A stretch of DNA of 13,959 nt from contig CAISKJ010001219.1 of assembly GCA_903885885.1 (NCBI GenBank), forward strand, positions 1 through 13,959, given 5' to 3'. Shown one piece after another: positions 1-10,180 of this stretch. This DNA is from an uncultured delta proteobacterium (GTDB lineage Bacteria; Myxococcota_A; Polyangia; Polyangiales; Ga0077539). Numbering within the stretch: position 1 is the first letter of the stretch; every line of letters starts with the position of its first letter. The position numbers and the translations under genes were made by a program. The notes under the pieces were generated by a model, which was not told where the DNA came from, did not search any database, and saw nothing but the letters and a program-made list of their open reading frames with translations.

Positions 1-719
1 ACGGTGACCTCCTCGGCGTCGACGCGCACCTCGGGCTTCCAGTGCGACACGCCCATGATGGGGTTGACGATGTGCATCCCCTTGTCGAGGTGCTCGAGGT
101 CCTTGGCCTCGTGGGTGGCGCCGAGCACGTTGGCGTCGGTGCTGTAGGCCTTCTCGGAGCTCATGGTGTAGGGGAGCCCGACGGTCTCGAGGTAGGCGCT
201 CATCTCGCGGCGGCCGCCGAGCTCGGACACGAAGCGCGCGTCGAGCCAGGGCTTGTAGATCTTGAGCTCGGGGTCGACGAGGATGCCGTAGCGGTAGAAG
301 CGCTGAATGTCGTTGCCCTTGTGCGTCGAGCCGTCGCCGAACACGTGCACGTCGTCGTCGCGCATGGCGCGCACGATGGCCGTGGCCGTGACCGCGCGGC
401 CGAGGGGCGTGGTGTTGAAGTACTTCTTGCCGCCCACCGAGAGGTGAAACGCGCCGCACTGAATCGCGATGAGCCCCTCGCGCACCATGGCCTCGCGGCA
501 GTCGATGATGCGCGCGAGCTTGGCGCCGTGGGTGAGCGCGATGGGGGGGATGTCGTTGGGGTTCTTCTCGTCGGGCTGCGCGAGGTCGGCGGTGTAGGCG
601 TACACCTCGAGGCCGTTGCGGGAGAGCCACGCGACGGCCGTGCGGGTGTCGAGGCCGCCCGAGAAGGCGATCGCGAGGCGGGTGCCGGCGGGGGGGAGAG
701 ACCGATAGATCCTGCTCAT
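1..719 (-). CDS. argG: Argininosuccinate synthase, N-terminal part (runs off the window start)
   Basis: Joins citrulline and aspartate with ATP to make argininosuccinate in cytoplasmic arginine synthesis. The 239 visible residues align by eye along their whole length with the E. coli-type (longer) ArgG class. Visible blocks are the ATP loop SGGLDT (20-25), [82 protein letters not shown] and IVNPIMGV. The C-terminal half lies beyond base 1. The start is the ATG at 717-719; the open frame begins there and the ATP loop follows at the usual distance. The residue after SGGLDT is Arg (position 26), where many family members have Ser. The FHA gene ends 44 bp upstream on the same strand, so the two could be co-transcribed; there is no metabolic reason for that pairing. 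The family assignment is very secure. Confidence 0.96.
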   Translation of the reverse strand, partial: MSRIYRSLPPAGTRLAIAFSGGLDTRTAVAWLSRNGLEVYAYTADLAQPDEKNPNDIPPIALTHGAKLARIIDCREAMVREGLIAIQCGAFHLSVGGKKYFNTTPLGRAVTATAIVRAMRDDDVHVFGDGSTHKGNDIQRFYRYGILVDPELKIYKPWLDARFVSELGGRREMSAYLETVGLPYTMSSEKAYSTDANVLGATHEAKDLEHLDKGMHIVNPIMGVSHWKPEVRVDAEEVT

Positions 720-763
720 GGTGGCGGCTCTGATATCACCCGCCGCCCGAACGCGAAACGGGC

Positions 764-2158
764 TTACAGCGCGTGCACCCACGCGAGCGCGTCGGCGAGC
801 ACGTCGGGCGGGCTCATGCCCATGGTGGCCGTGGGCTTGCGGGCCACGCCGCCGCCGACGGGCGTCCACCACGAGCGCTGGCCGTGGAGGGCGCGCACCT
901 CGAGCACGACGCCGTCGGGCCAGTGCCGGTGCCGCACGCACTGCTGCACCGAGCCCACGAGCGCGCGCACCCCGAGGAGCGAGGCCGCGATGCGCTGGCG
1001 CATGGCGTCGGCGTCGGGGTCGCGCGGGCCCGACCAGGGGCACTCGAGGGCGAGGCGCAGGGAAGCCCGGCCGAGGCAGTACTGCAGCGTGGTGACGCCG
1101 CCGGTGGTGGGGCCGAGGCACACGACGAGGTAGTCGCGCGGGCCCAGCGACACGCCGAGGTCGCCGTGGAGCGGCCGCGCGGGGATCGACTCGGTGGCGA
1201 AGAACCACGGCGCGAGCGTCTGGAGCCGCGGGCCCAGCGACGGGGGCACGTGGGGCAGCGCGAGGCCCTCGCGTTCGAAGGCCGCCACGAGCTCGTGGAG
1301 CTGCTGCGCGTTGACGTTCGACAGCTCGCGGAAGCGCATCGAGACGCGGCCCAGCTCGATCTTCGCGTTGTGCGAGAGCGCCACCGGGGCGCGCACCGGG
1401 AGCCCGTCGACGCGCGTGCCGTTGATCGACCCGCGGTCGTGGAGCACGTAGCGGTCGCCGCTCCACTCGATGATGGCGTGGTGCTTCGACGCCATGGTGT
1501 CGGTGAGCAGAATGGTGTTGTCGCGGGCGCGCCCGAGCGTCTCGTAGGGGCCCAGCTTGCGGCGCACGCGCTCGGCGCCGTCGGCGTACTCGATCTCCGC
1601 GGGGCGCGGCGCGGTGAGCCGCACCGACGACGCGCGCACGAGCGTCGCGGGCGCCCCGAGGCGCAGGGCCTGGTGCACCGGGTCGAAGACGGGCAGCGCG
1701 AGCACGTCGCCGGCCCGCGGGGCTTCGAAGGGCGCGCCGTCGGCCGAGGGGACGCTGAACACCGCGAGGAGCCCCTGCGGCGCGTAGCGCGGGTCGACGA
1801 GCAGCACGCCCACGTGGTCGGTGCGCCCCTCGCCCTCGCCCGACATCGCGGCCACGACGGTGCGCGTCGCGTCGGCCACGAAGGCCTCGCCCGCGGCGCC
1901 GAGGGCCACGGGGCTCGCGGGCGCGAGGCGGCTGCGTACGCAGCGCGCGAAGTCGTCGAAGGTGCGGGCGCCGCAGGGCGAGACCTCGACGCGCGCCCCG
2001 TCGGGGCCCGACAGCGCGAGGTAGCACCCGTGCTTGAGCCGCGCGACCACGCTGAACCCGCACCCGACCAGGGAGAAGGCCGCGGGGGGGAGCCCGGCCG
2101 CCGCGCACTCGGTCGCGCTCACGTAGGGCTCGGGCAACATTCTCGGGGCCGGCTGCAT
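764..2158 (-). CDS. FHA-domain protein of unknown function
   Basis: 464 aa from the ATG at 2156-2158. The FHA phosphothreonine-binding module is at about residues 202-276. It shows LGR (208-210), [10 protein letters not shown] (223-232, carrying the S-x-H of the fold), [16 protein letters not shown] (237-252, with the N-G pair) and [10 protein letters not shown]. The first ~195 residues and the C-terminal ~185 match no family I recognise. The latter contains several Trp/Cys-rich stretches such as [19 protein letters not shown]. There is no signal peptide or membrane segment. An in-frame extension to 2341 is very Arg/Ala-rich and looks like GC-driven read-through, so I reject it; the ATG at 2138-2140 is a second possible start. 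FHA proteins usually read phosphorylation by Ser/Thr kinases, and two such kinases lie in this window. A specific link is inference only. Confidence 0.85.
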   Translation of the reverse strand: MQPAPRMLPEPYVSATECAAAGLPPAAFSLVGCGFSVVARLKHGCYLALSGPDGARVEVSPCGARTFDDFARCVRSRLAPASPVALGAAGEAFVADATRTVVAAMSGEGEGRTDHVGVLLVDPRYAPQGLLAVFSVPSADGAPFEAPRAGDVLALPVFDPVHQALRLGAPATLVRASSVRLTAPRPAEIEYADGAERVRRKLGPYETLGRARDNTILLTDTMASKHHAIIEWSGDRYVLHDRGSINGTRVDGLPVRAPVALSHNAKIELGRVSMRFRELSNVNAQQLHELVAAFEREGLALPHVPPSLGPRLQTLAPWFFATESIPARPLHGDLGVSLGPRDYLVVCLGPTTGGVTTLQYCLGRASLRLALECPWSGPRDPDADAMRQRIAASLLGVRALVGSVQQCVRHRHWPDGVVLEVRALHGQRSWWTPVGGGVARKPTATMGMSPPDVLADALAWVHAL

Positions 2159-2177
2159 GGGTGCGCGCGCTCGGCGG

Positions 2178-2183
2178 ATACTC
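2178..2183 (-). promoter_or_regulatory. Possible -10 element of the FHA gene
   Basis: On the minus strand GAGTAT is followed by CCGCCG, 19 nt before the ATG at 2158. It resembles the TA-rich hexamer followed by a pyrimidine-rich tract seen before other starts here. No -35 box is recognisable. The rest of the 253-bp divergent region 2159-2411 is mostly GC-rich low-complexity sequence in which I see nothing else. Confidence 0.25.
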
Positions 2184-2411
2184 TGCCGTAGAACGCCCCC
2201 GGAGCACGAATCAAATGCGCGCGACGCGCCGCCCGCATGGAGCTCCGTGGCCGGGCGCCACAGCGTGGCGCGCGCGGTGAGGCGGCGGCGCGCGGCGGGG
2301 CGCGCGACAGGGCGCAGCGCGGCGGAGCGCGCGATCGGCACCCTCCCTGCACGCTACGGCACCGCCCGCGCCGCGTGGGCGCTGCATCTCCACCGAGCAG
2401 GAGCATCGACA

Positions 2412-3026
2412 ATGAACATTCAAGCACTCAAGTCCGACCTCGCAGGCATGGCGCACGACGCGATCGGCCAGGTCGGCGAGACGATCGAGCACGGCCGCGA
2501 CGCGATCGAGGGCTCCGCCGCGGCGATCCCCTCGGCGATGGAGGGCGCGCTCGACGGCGGCTCCCGGCGGCTTCGCATGTTCGCGCGCGTGGTGGGGGCC
2601 TACGCCTCGCTCAAGACGCTCGCGATGGCCTTCGACGCGATGCCCACGTCGACGCGCGTGCTCCGCACCTTCGGCCTCCAGCGGCGACCGGGCGTGATGT
2701 CACAGGCCCTCACCGGCGCGGGGATCTTCGCCGCGGGCGCGGCCGTGGGCGCGGGCGTCGCGCTGCTCATCGCGCCGCGCGAGGGCCGGCAGACGCGCGA
2801 CGCGATCGGCGCGCGCATCCGCTCGCTGCGCAGCGACGCCGTGCACCGGGCCCACGACGTGGAGAGCGCCGCCCGCGACGCGGTGCACACCGTCGAGGAG
2901 AGCGCCGTCACCGCCGCGCACGACGTGAGCGCCGCCGTGCGAGGCGCCTCGACGGCGCCCGAGGAGGGCCCCGCGGGGCGCGGCCGCCCGCGCATCCCCG
3001 GCGTGTCGCACCGGACGCCGCGCTGA
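2412..3026 (+). CDS. YtxH-like membrane protein
   Basis: 204 aa. The ATG at 2412 has a good Shine-Dalgarno sequence, AGGAG at 2399-2403, 8 nt upstream. Residues 101-121 form one glycine/alanine-rich membrane segment ending in LLIAPREGRQTR. That hydrophobic stretch running into APxxGxxTR is the hallmark of the YtxH family (stress-linked, function poorly known). Residues 1-50 and 140-180 are amphipathic and alanine-rich with spaced His/Asp/Glu (for example DAVHRAHDVESAARDAVHTV), probably coiled-coil helices. The last 25 residues are Pro/Arg-rich and disordered-looking. It is divergent from the FHA gene and is followed by a strong hairpin, so it is probably a single-gene unit. A longer in-frame extension to 2157 is rejected because it lacks a ribosome site and has Arg-rich noise composition. 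Confidence 0.75.
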   Translation: MNIQALKSDLAGMAHDAIGQVGETIEHGRDAIEGSAAAIPSAMEGALDGGSRRLRMFARVVGAYASLKTLAMAFDAMPTSTRVLRTFGLQRRPGVMSQALTGAGIFAAGAAVGAGVALLIAPREGRQTRDAIGARIRSLRSDAVHRAHDVESAARDAVHTVEESAVTAAHDVSAAVRGASTAPEEGPAGRGRPRIPGVSHRTPR

Positions 3027-3045
3027 CCGGGCGGTAGGCCCAGGG

Positions 3046-3078
3046 CCGGGGGCGGCGCTGAAATTCGCGCCCCCCCGG
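3046..3078 (+). terminator. Terminator-like hairpin after the YtxH-like gene
   Basis: CCGGGGG (3046-3052) and GGCGC (3054-3058) pair with GCGCC (3067-3071) and CCCCCGG (3072-3078). This is a 12-bp stem with one bulged C and an 8-nt loop, TGAAATTC. It starts 20 nt after the stop codon. No T-tract follows, as is common in very GC-rich genomes, so termination is inferred from position and strength. Confidence 0.5.
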
Positions 3079-3196
3079 TGCCCGCGCGCTCAACTCGCGA
3101 CGCGCAGGCGCCGTTCGGCCAGACATCGCGAGGAAGACCCTGAACCCCTCGAAGGCGTCGCCCTCGGCCCCGCTCCCGCAGGTCGAGGTCACGGCC

Positions 3197-5080
<1,884 letters not shown>

Positions 5081-5097
5081 AGAGATTTCGTCAAGCG

Positions 5098-5122
5098 CGC
5101 GTGCATCGCTCCGATGCGCGCG
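5098..5122 (+). terminator. Hairpin between the kinase gene and cbs
   Basis: CGCGTGCATCG (5098-5108) and CGATGCGCGCG (5112-5122) form an 11-bp stem with one G-U pair and a 3-nt loop, CTC. It begins 18 nt after the kinase stop and lies before the cbs ribosome site. No T-tract follows. It probably ends the kinase transcript. Confidence 0.45.
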
Positions 5123-5136
5123 GCGGGCGCTTCGCC

Positions 5137-5142
5137 TATCAT
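5137..5142 (+). promoter_or_regulatory. Possible -10 element of the cbs gene
   Basis: TATCAT followed by CCGCCGCC, 28 nt before the GTG start and just after the hairpin. It leaves room for the AAGGAG ribosome site at 5156-5161. No clear -35 box is present. Confidence 0.35.
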
Positions 5143-5170
5143 CCGCCGCCCTTTGAAGGAGAGCGCTCTG

Positions 5171-6535
5171 GTGGCGAAGATCTACGATTCGATTCTCGAC
5201 GCGATTGGCAACACCCCGATGGTTCGCTTGCGCCGCGTCGGCGCCGACACGGGCTGCGAAATCCTGGTGAAGTGCGAGTACCTCAACGCCGGCGGCTCGG
5301 TGAAAGACCGCATCGGCCGGCGCATGCTCGAGAAGGCGCAGGCCTCGGGGCGCATTCGCCCGGGCGACACGCTCATCGAGCCCACGAGCGGCAACACGGG
5401 CATCGGCCTCGCCCTCGCGGCGGCGGTGCACGGCTACCGCATGATCATCACCATGCCCGAGAAGATGAGCCGCGAGAAGCAGGTGGTGCTCGAGGCCCTC
5501 GGGGCCGAGATCATCCGCACGCCCACCGAGGCCGCGTGGGACGCGCCCGAGAGCCACATCGGCGTGGCGCGCCAGCTCGAGAAGATCCTCCCCAACGCGC
5601 ACGTGCTCGATCAGTACGCCAACCCCGACAACCCCAACGCCCACTACGAGGGCACGGCCGAGGAGATCCTCGATCAGTGCGACGGCAAGCTCGACTACTG
5701 CGTGATGACCGCCGGCACCGGCGGCACCATCACCGGCGTGGCGCGCAAGCTCAAGGAGCGCATCCCCGGCGTGAAGATCATCGGCGTCGACCCGGTGGGC
5801 TCCATCCTCGCGGGCCCGGGGCCCATTCACAGCTACAAGGTCGAGGGCATCGGGTACGACTTCATCCCCGACGTGCTCGACCGCTCGCTCGTCGACGAGT
5901 GGATCAAGAGCGACGATCGTCCTTCGCTCCTCATGGCCCGTAAGCTCATTCGCCAGGAGGGTCTCCTGTGCGGCGGCAGCGCGGGCGCAGCGGTGTGGGC
6001 GGCCCTGCAGATCGCGAAGCGCGAGCCCGGCAAGCGCATCGTGGTGCTGCTCGCCGACTCGGTGCGCAACTACATGACCAAGTTTCTCGACGACCGGTGG
6101 ATGCGCGAGAGCGGCTTCACCGAGCGCTCGTGGGAGACGAGCTCGGTGGGAGAGCTCCTCCGCTCGCTGCCGCGGCGCCCGGTGGTCACCGCGGCGAGCT
6201 CGGACACCGTGGCCCAGGCCGTCAAGCGCATGAAGGAGCACGGCATCAGCCAGCTCCCGGTGATCGACGAGGGCCGCATCGTGGGCATCGTGACCGAGAG
6301 CGACGTGCTCGAGAAGCTCGTCGACGGCCGCGCGTCGCTCACCAGCGCCGTGGCCGAGGTGATGTTCCGCCGCGTCTCGACGGTGCTCGAGCGCGAGGAC
6401 GCGGGCAAGCTCCTCGGGATCTTCACGGGCGGCATGGTCGGCCTCGTGGTCGACGACGCCGGCGCCCTCCTCGGCGTCGTCACCAAGATGGACCTCGTCG
6501 ACCTGCTCACCGCGCGCGTCGACAAATCGCTGTAA
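5171..6535 (+). CDS. cbs: Cystathionine beta-synthase with C-terminal CBS pair
   Basis: 454 aa, PLP-dependent. It condenses serine (or an activated serine) with homocysteine to cystathionine in reverse transsulfuration; cysteine synthase activity is possible. The fold-type II core is complete. The PLP lysine is Lys45 in [16 protein letters not shown] (72-77) binds substrate; the phosphate loop is GTGGT (182-186); and Ser270 in LLCGGSAGA faces the PLP ring nitrogen. Residues 335-383 and 393-449 are two CBS domains forming a regulatory Bateman module. In eukaryotic CBS this module binds S-adenosylmethionine. The N-terminal haem-binding extension of animal CBS is absent. The start is GTG 5171 because AAGGAG (5156-5161) lies 9 nt upstream and the conserved sequence begins right after it; the open frame extends to 5114 without support. 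Length and motifs separate it from CysK/CysM, which lack CBS domains. The acyltransferase starts 44 bp downstream. Confidence 0.95.
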   Translation: MAKIYDSILDAIGNTPMVRLRRVGADTGCEILVKCEYLNAGGSVKDRIGRRMLEKAQASGRIRPGDTLIEPTSGNTGIGLALAAAVHGYRMIITMPEKMSREKQVVLEALGAEIIRTPTEAAWDAPESHIGVARQLEKILPNAHVLDQYANPDNPNAHYEGTAEEILDQCDGKLDYCVMTAGTGGTITGVARKLKERIPGVKIIGVDPVGSILAGPGPIHSYKVEGIGYDFIPDVLDRSLVDEWIKSDDRPSLLMARKLIRQEGLLCGGSAGAAVWAALQIAKREPGKRIVVLLADSVRNYMTKFLDDRWMRESGFTERSWETSSVGELLRSLPRRPVVTAASSDTVAQAVKRMKEHGISQLPVIDEGRIVGIVTESDVLEKLVDGRASLTSAVAEVMFRRVSTVLEREDAGKLLGIFTGGMVGLVVDDAGALLGVVTKMDLVDLLTARVDKSL

Positions 6536-6579
6536 CGTACGCCCCCTCTGATGGACGGCACTTCCCACGAGGCGCGCCC

Positions 6580-7629
6580 GTGAGCGACGGCAACGCCCCC
6601 GCGCGCAGGCGCTACGCCTTCGTCGACTCGATGCGCGGCCTCGCGGCGTGCGCGGTGATGCTCTATCACTACACGGGCGGCGACATGCGGGCGACGCTCT
6701 CCGAGGCGCTCTCGTGCGAGGTGGTGCACATCCTCCACGGCGGCTGGCTCGGGGTGCAGGTGTTCTTCGTGCTCAGCGGCTTCGTGATCGCGAGCACGGT
6801 GGGCGAGCGGGCGATCACCTTCGCGGGCGCGGCGCGCTTCGCCCTGCGCCGTCAGGTGCGCCTCGACCCGCCGTACTGGTTCTCCCTCGCCCTCTCGACG
6901 CTCATCCCGCTCTTCTGGCGGTGGCGCCTGCACGACCACCGGCCCGTGCCGTCGCTGTCGCGCGTGGCCGTGCACCTCGTCTACCTGCAAGAGTTTCTGC
7001 GGGTCCCCGAGATCCAGCCCATCTACTGGACGCTCACCATCGAGGTGCAGTTCTACCTCGCGCTGGTGCTCGCCCTCGCGCTCCTGCGGCCCGTGCGGGC
7101 GCACGCGGCGTGGGCCATTCTCGCGAGCGCCGCGTGGTCGCTGCACGAGTCCATGGCGTGGCACTTTCTGCACGGGTGGTTCATCCCGCACTGGTACCTC
7201 TTCGCCCTCGGCGCCCTCGCGTGGTGGACGCGGCAGCGCCCCGCGGCCTTCGCGGCCTTTCTCACCCTCGTCGCCTGGTGCGGCGTGCAGGGTCGCCTCC
7301 ACGACCGCCCCGAGCCCGTCGCGGGCGCCCTCACCGCGGCCACGCTCGCCCTCGCGTCGCGGGGCAGCGGCCTCGAGCGCTGGCTCCCGTGGCGGCCGAC
7401 GGTGTTTCTCGGCACCGTGTCGTACGGGATCTACCTCCTGCACCCCATCGTCGGGGGCCAGGTGCGATGGCACGTGGGGCGCCTCGTCAACGCGCGCTCA
7501 CCGTCGGGGGCGCTGGTGGTGACCGCGTGCGCGGTGGCCGCCACGGTGCTCTGCGCGTGGCTCCTGCACGTGGTGATCGAGAAGCCCGCGATCAGCCTCG
7601 CGGCGCGCATCCGCTGGCACCGCGACTGA
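6580..7629 (+). CDS. Acyltransferase family 3 integral membrane protein
   Basis: 349 aa from the GTG at 6580, with GAGG (6569-6572) 7 nt upstream. It belongs to the acyltransferase-3 (OafA/NodX-like) family, which transfers acetyl or other acyl groups to cell-surface sugars or lipids across the inner membrane. Visible family marks are DSMRGLAACAVMLYHY (16-31, with the conserved Arg19 and His30), GWLGVQVFFVLSGFVI (55-70), an Arg-rich RRQVRLDPPYW (90-100), YWTLTIEVQFYL (149-160), YGIYLLHPI (282-290) and a terminal VIEKP (332-336). The hydrophobic pattern fits about ten membrane helices. No SGNH domain is fused. The acyl acceptor cannot be told from context: cbs lies 44 bp upstream, and a histidine kinase converges with only one base between the stops. 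Functional link to cbs is doubtful. Confidence 0.92.
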   Translation: MSDGNAPARRRYAFVDSMRGLAACAVMLYHYTGGDMRATLSEALSCEVVHILHGGWLGVQVFFVLSGFVIASTVGERAITFAGAARFALRRQVRLDPPYWFSLALSTLIPLFWRWRLHDHRPVPSLSRVAVHLVYLQEFLRVPEIQPIYWTLTIEVQFYLALVLALALLRPVRAHAAWAILASAAWSLHESMAWHFLHGWFIPHWYLFALGALAWWTRQRPAAFAAFLTLVAWCGVQGRLHDRPEPVAGALTAATLALASRGSGLERWLPWRPTVFLGTVSYGIYLLHPIVGGQVRWHVGRLVNARSPSGALVVTACAVAATVLCAWLLHVVIEKPAISLAARIRWHRD

Positions 7630-7630
7630 G

Positions 7631-9391
7631 CTACCCGAACATCTCGCGGAGCTTGCGGGTGAGGCCCGCGGGCGTAATGGGCTTCTCGAGAAAGTCGGCG
7701 CTGGTGTTGGTGAGCCCGTGCTCGCTCACCGTGTCGTGGGTGTACCCCGACATGAAGAGCACGCGCATCGCGGGGTGCAGCGCGGCGATGCGCGTGGCGA
7801 GCTGCGGGCCGCTGAGGTCGGGCATCACCACGTCGGTGAGCAGGAGGTGAACGCGCGCGCCCTCGTGGCCCGCGATGGCGAGCGCGTCGGCGGGGCTCGA
7901 GGCCTCGAGCACGCGGTGGCCCGCGCGGGCGAGAATGTCGCGCACGACGGCCCGCACCTGCGCGTCGTCTTCGACGAGGAGCACGGTGATCGCCGAGGCG
8001 GCGGGCTCGACGGGGGCCGACAGGGTGCGGCGGCGCACCGTCGCCTCGGCGTCGGTGCGGGGAAAATACAAGCGAAACGTGGTGCCCATGCCCGGCTCGC
8101 TGAACACGCGAATGTGGCCGCCGCACTGGCGCACGATGCCGAACACGGTCGAGAGGCCGAAGCCCACGCTGCGGCCCTTGGCCTTGGTGGTGAAGAAGGG
8201 TTCGAAGATGCGGTCGATGGTCTCGCGGTCCATGCCGTGGCCGGTGTCGCTCACGGTGACGAGGGCGTGGGGCCCGGGCGTGAGGTCGACCGCGGGGGCG
8301 CTCGGGTCGTCGACGACCTCGACGTTGCGGGTCTCGATGGTGAAGCGGCCGCCGAGGGGCATGGCGTCGTGGGCGTTGGCCGCGAGGTTCATGATCACCT
8401 GCTCGATCTGGCCGGCGTCGGCGCGCACGGGCCAGAGGTCGGCGGCGAGCGCGAGGGTGAGCTCGACGTCGTTGCCGAGCACGGTGCGCACCATGCTCTC
8501 GATGCCCGCGATCACGTCGTTGAGCCCGAGCGGCCGCAGGCGGAGCACCTGCTTGCGGCTGAACGCGAGGAGCTGCCGCGTGAGGTCCGAAGCCTGCTGG
8601 CCCGCGCGGCGAATCTCGACCACGTCGGGGCGCATCGCGTCGTCGGGGGCGAGCTCGGCGAGGATGATGTCGGCGTACGAGAGCACCACCGAGAGAACGT
8701 TGTTGAACCCGTGCGCGACGCCGCCCGCGAGGCGCCCGACGGCCTCCATCTTGTGCGAGTGGCGCAGGAGTTCTTCGCTGCGGGCGAGGGCGTTCTCGGC
8801 GCGCGTGCGCTCGGCGAGCTCGGCCTGCAGCGAGGCCACGAGGGCGCCGCTGGTGACGGCCAGGGCGATGTGGTCGGCGAGGGTCTGCGCGAAGTCCCAA
8901 TCGTCTTCGTCGTAGGGGTCGCGGTCGGGGCGGTGCCGCACGAGCACCATGGCCCCGACGGCGCGGCGGCGGGCGCGCAGTGGCACCACGAGCACGCTCC
9001 TGGCGCCCAGCGTCGCGAGGAGGGCGCGGGCCCCGGCGGGGAGCTCGTCGTCGGCGGCGTCGAACTCGGGCGCGAGCACCGCCTCGCGGCGCTCGAGCAC
9101 GCAGCCCACGAGGGGAAAATCGCGCGCGCGCACGGGCGCCTGCACCAGGGGCTGGAGCGCGGCGAGGGCGTCGGACGCGCCGTCGTGGAGGCCCACGCAC
9201 GACACCCACGCGCCGTCGTCGGAGGCGAGCCACACGCCGCAGAGGTCGCCCATCGCGTCGGCCACGCGGCGCGTGAGGCTCTCGATGAGCCGCGGGTGCT
9301 CCTCGTCGGACTCGGCGAAGGCGCAGGTCGCATCGGCGAGCAGGTGGAGCCTGTCGCGCAGACGCTGGAGGGGATCGTTCGTGTCACGCAT
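7631..9391 (-). CDS. GAF-containing hybrid sensor histidine kinase/response regulator
   Basis: 586 aa. It is cytoplasmic, with no membrane segment. An N-terminal GAF-like sensor (about 17-185) runs into a helical linker, then the dimerisation/phospho-acceptor helix KMEAVGRLAGGVAHGFNN with His227. The ATPase domain shows the N-box NLAANAHDA (335-343), DTGHGM (382-387), EPFFTTK (397-403) and FGLSTV (411-416). It ends in a receiver domain (468-585) with acidic DD (475-476), phospho-acceptor Asp520 in LLLTDVVMPDLSG, Ser548 and Lys570. Two residues are unusual. Gly228 follows the phospho-His where the HDFNN group has Asp. The first glycine of the GTGLGLS-type box is Ser408 (SVGFGLS). The start is ATG 9389-9391, preceded by AGGG. 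A TTG extension to 9466 is possible but Arg-rich and unsupported. No output gene is adjacent. Confidence 0.93.
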   Translation of the reverse strand: MRDTNDPLQRLRDRLHLLADATCAFAESDEEHPRLIESLTRRVADAMGDLCGVWLASDDGAWVSCVGLHDGASDALAALQPLVQAPVRARDFPLVGCVLERREAVLAPEFDAADDELPAGARALLATLGARSVLVVPLRARRRAVGAMVLVRHRPDRDPYDEDDWDFAQTLADHIALAVTSGALVASLQAELAERTRAENALARSEELLRHSHKMEAVGRLAGGVAHGFNNVLSVVLSYADIILAELAPDDAMRPDVVEIRRAGQQASDLTRQLLAFSRKQVLRLRPLGLNDVIAGIESMVRTVLGNDVELTLALAADLWPVRADAGQIEQVIMNLAANAHDAMPLGGRFTIETRNVEVVDDPSAPAVDLTPGPHALVTVSDTGHGMDRETIDRIFEPFFTTKAKGRSVGFGLSTVFGIVRQCGGHIRVFSEPGMGTTFRLYFPRTDAEATVRRRTLSAPVEPAASAITVLLVEDDAQVRAVVRDILARAGHRVLEASSPADALAIAGHEGARVHLLLTDVVMPDLSGPQLATRIAALHPAMRVLFMSGYTHDTVSEHGLTNTSADFLEKPITPAGLTRKLREMFG

Positions 9392-9413
9392 CGCTACCCT
9401 GTGCCTGCGACGA

Positions 9414-9419
9414 AGTATG
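9414..9419 (-). promoter_or_regulatory. Possible -10 element of the histidine kinase gene
   Basis: On the minus strand CATACT is followed by TCGTCGC, 22 nt before the ATG at 9391. It sits in the 132-bp gap after ptuB. No -35 box is recognisable. Confidence 0.25.
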
Positions 9420-9500
9420 GCCCTTGCGCCGCGGGCGCACGCACGAAATGCCTCCTCCGTGCGCAACGCGCTCGCAAGGGCCCGCGCCGTGCGGGGATTG

Positions 9501-9527
9501 CGCAGCGCGGCGACTGCGTAGCGCTAC
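9501..9527 (+). repeat. Composite dyad repeat, left copy (end of ptuB)
   Basis: CGCAG (9501-9505) can pair with CTGCG (9514-9518), and the palindrome GTAGCGCTAC follows at 9518-9527. The palindrome contains the ptuB stop codon (9524-9526). The 14-mer CTGCGTAGCGCTAC and the preceding CGCAGCGC both recur in the same orientation at 12781-12802. It could act as a terminator, a dispersed repeat or a recombination footprint. Confidence 0.5.
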
Positions 9528-10180
9528 AGGCCGAGGCGACGGAGCAACGCAGCCATCATCAGGGAGAATGGCCGCGCTGGATCTGCATAGGCGCGGAGCA
9601 GCTCGCGCTCGGCGTCGTTGAAATCACCCCGGCGGTCGAGCCTCGCACACCGCTCCACGGCGATCAGCGCCTCGTAGAAGCCAGTGAGGGCGCGGGAGCG
9701 CGCGAGATCGAGTTCGTCGCGATGGAGGTCGTACTTGACGATCGTGGCGCGGCCCTGCGGAGAGTTCGCGCGAGGAGCGATGCGCTCGCGGTCAAACGTG
9801 AGGTGTGCGGCCGGGTCGGCCCCTGGCGCGCAGGGATCGACGCACGCCGCGATGGGGTGCGTGATGTTGGGCGCCTTACCACTGTTGCAGGGCGTGCATG
9901 CAAGGTAGAGGTTGGCCCACTCGAACGCGAGGTCGGGGCGCTCGGCGACCTCGACGTGGTGGTCGACCTCCTCTTCGGCCTCGGTGAGCTTGCGCTCGCA
10001 GTAGAAGCACTTCCCGAGGCTCATACGGCGCAGCTCGAGGCGCACCTCGGCGTGGCCGTAGCGTCGGCTCTGCGGCCGCTGCGTGGGCTTCGCGGCGCGC
10101 TCGGCGACGTAGGCCTGTGTCCACGGGGCGCCGTACTCCACGAGCACGCGCGGCGTCGGACCGCGCGAGAGGGGAACCAT
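9524..10180 (-). CDS. ptuB: PtuB-like HNH endonuclease (Septu-type defence)
   Basis: 218 aa. The ATG at 10178-10180 shares its A with the stop codon of ptuA (TGATG), so translation is coupled. It is the nuclease partner of the ATPase. Zinc and HNH features are visible: CFYC (58-61), EVDHH (71-75), the central Asn90 in EWANLYLAC, and CTPCNSGK (95-102). The overall plan matches the HNH proteins found in Septu and in retron effector modules: P..LVEYG near the N-terminus, CxYCE, DHH, NL.L.C..CN..K and a late PFSLM (204-208). Septu systems restrict phage through a PtuA ATPase complex that carries and controls PtuB. The frame is open upstream to 10576, but that part overlaps ptuA and is Arg-rich noise. 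The gene symbol is by resemblance. A general HNH nuclease is certain; Septu membership is likely. Confidence 0.86.
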   Translation of the reverse strand: MVPLSRGPTPRVLVEYGAPWTQAYVAERAAKPTQRPQSRRYGHAEVRLELRRMSLGKCFYCERKLTEAEEEVDHHVEVAERPDLAFEWANLYLACTPCNSGKAPNITHPIAACVDPCAPGADPAAHLTFDRERIAPRANSPQGRATIVKYDLHRDELDLARSRALTGFYEALIAVERCARLDRRGDFNDAERELLRAYADPARPFSLMMAALLRRLGL

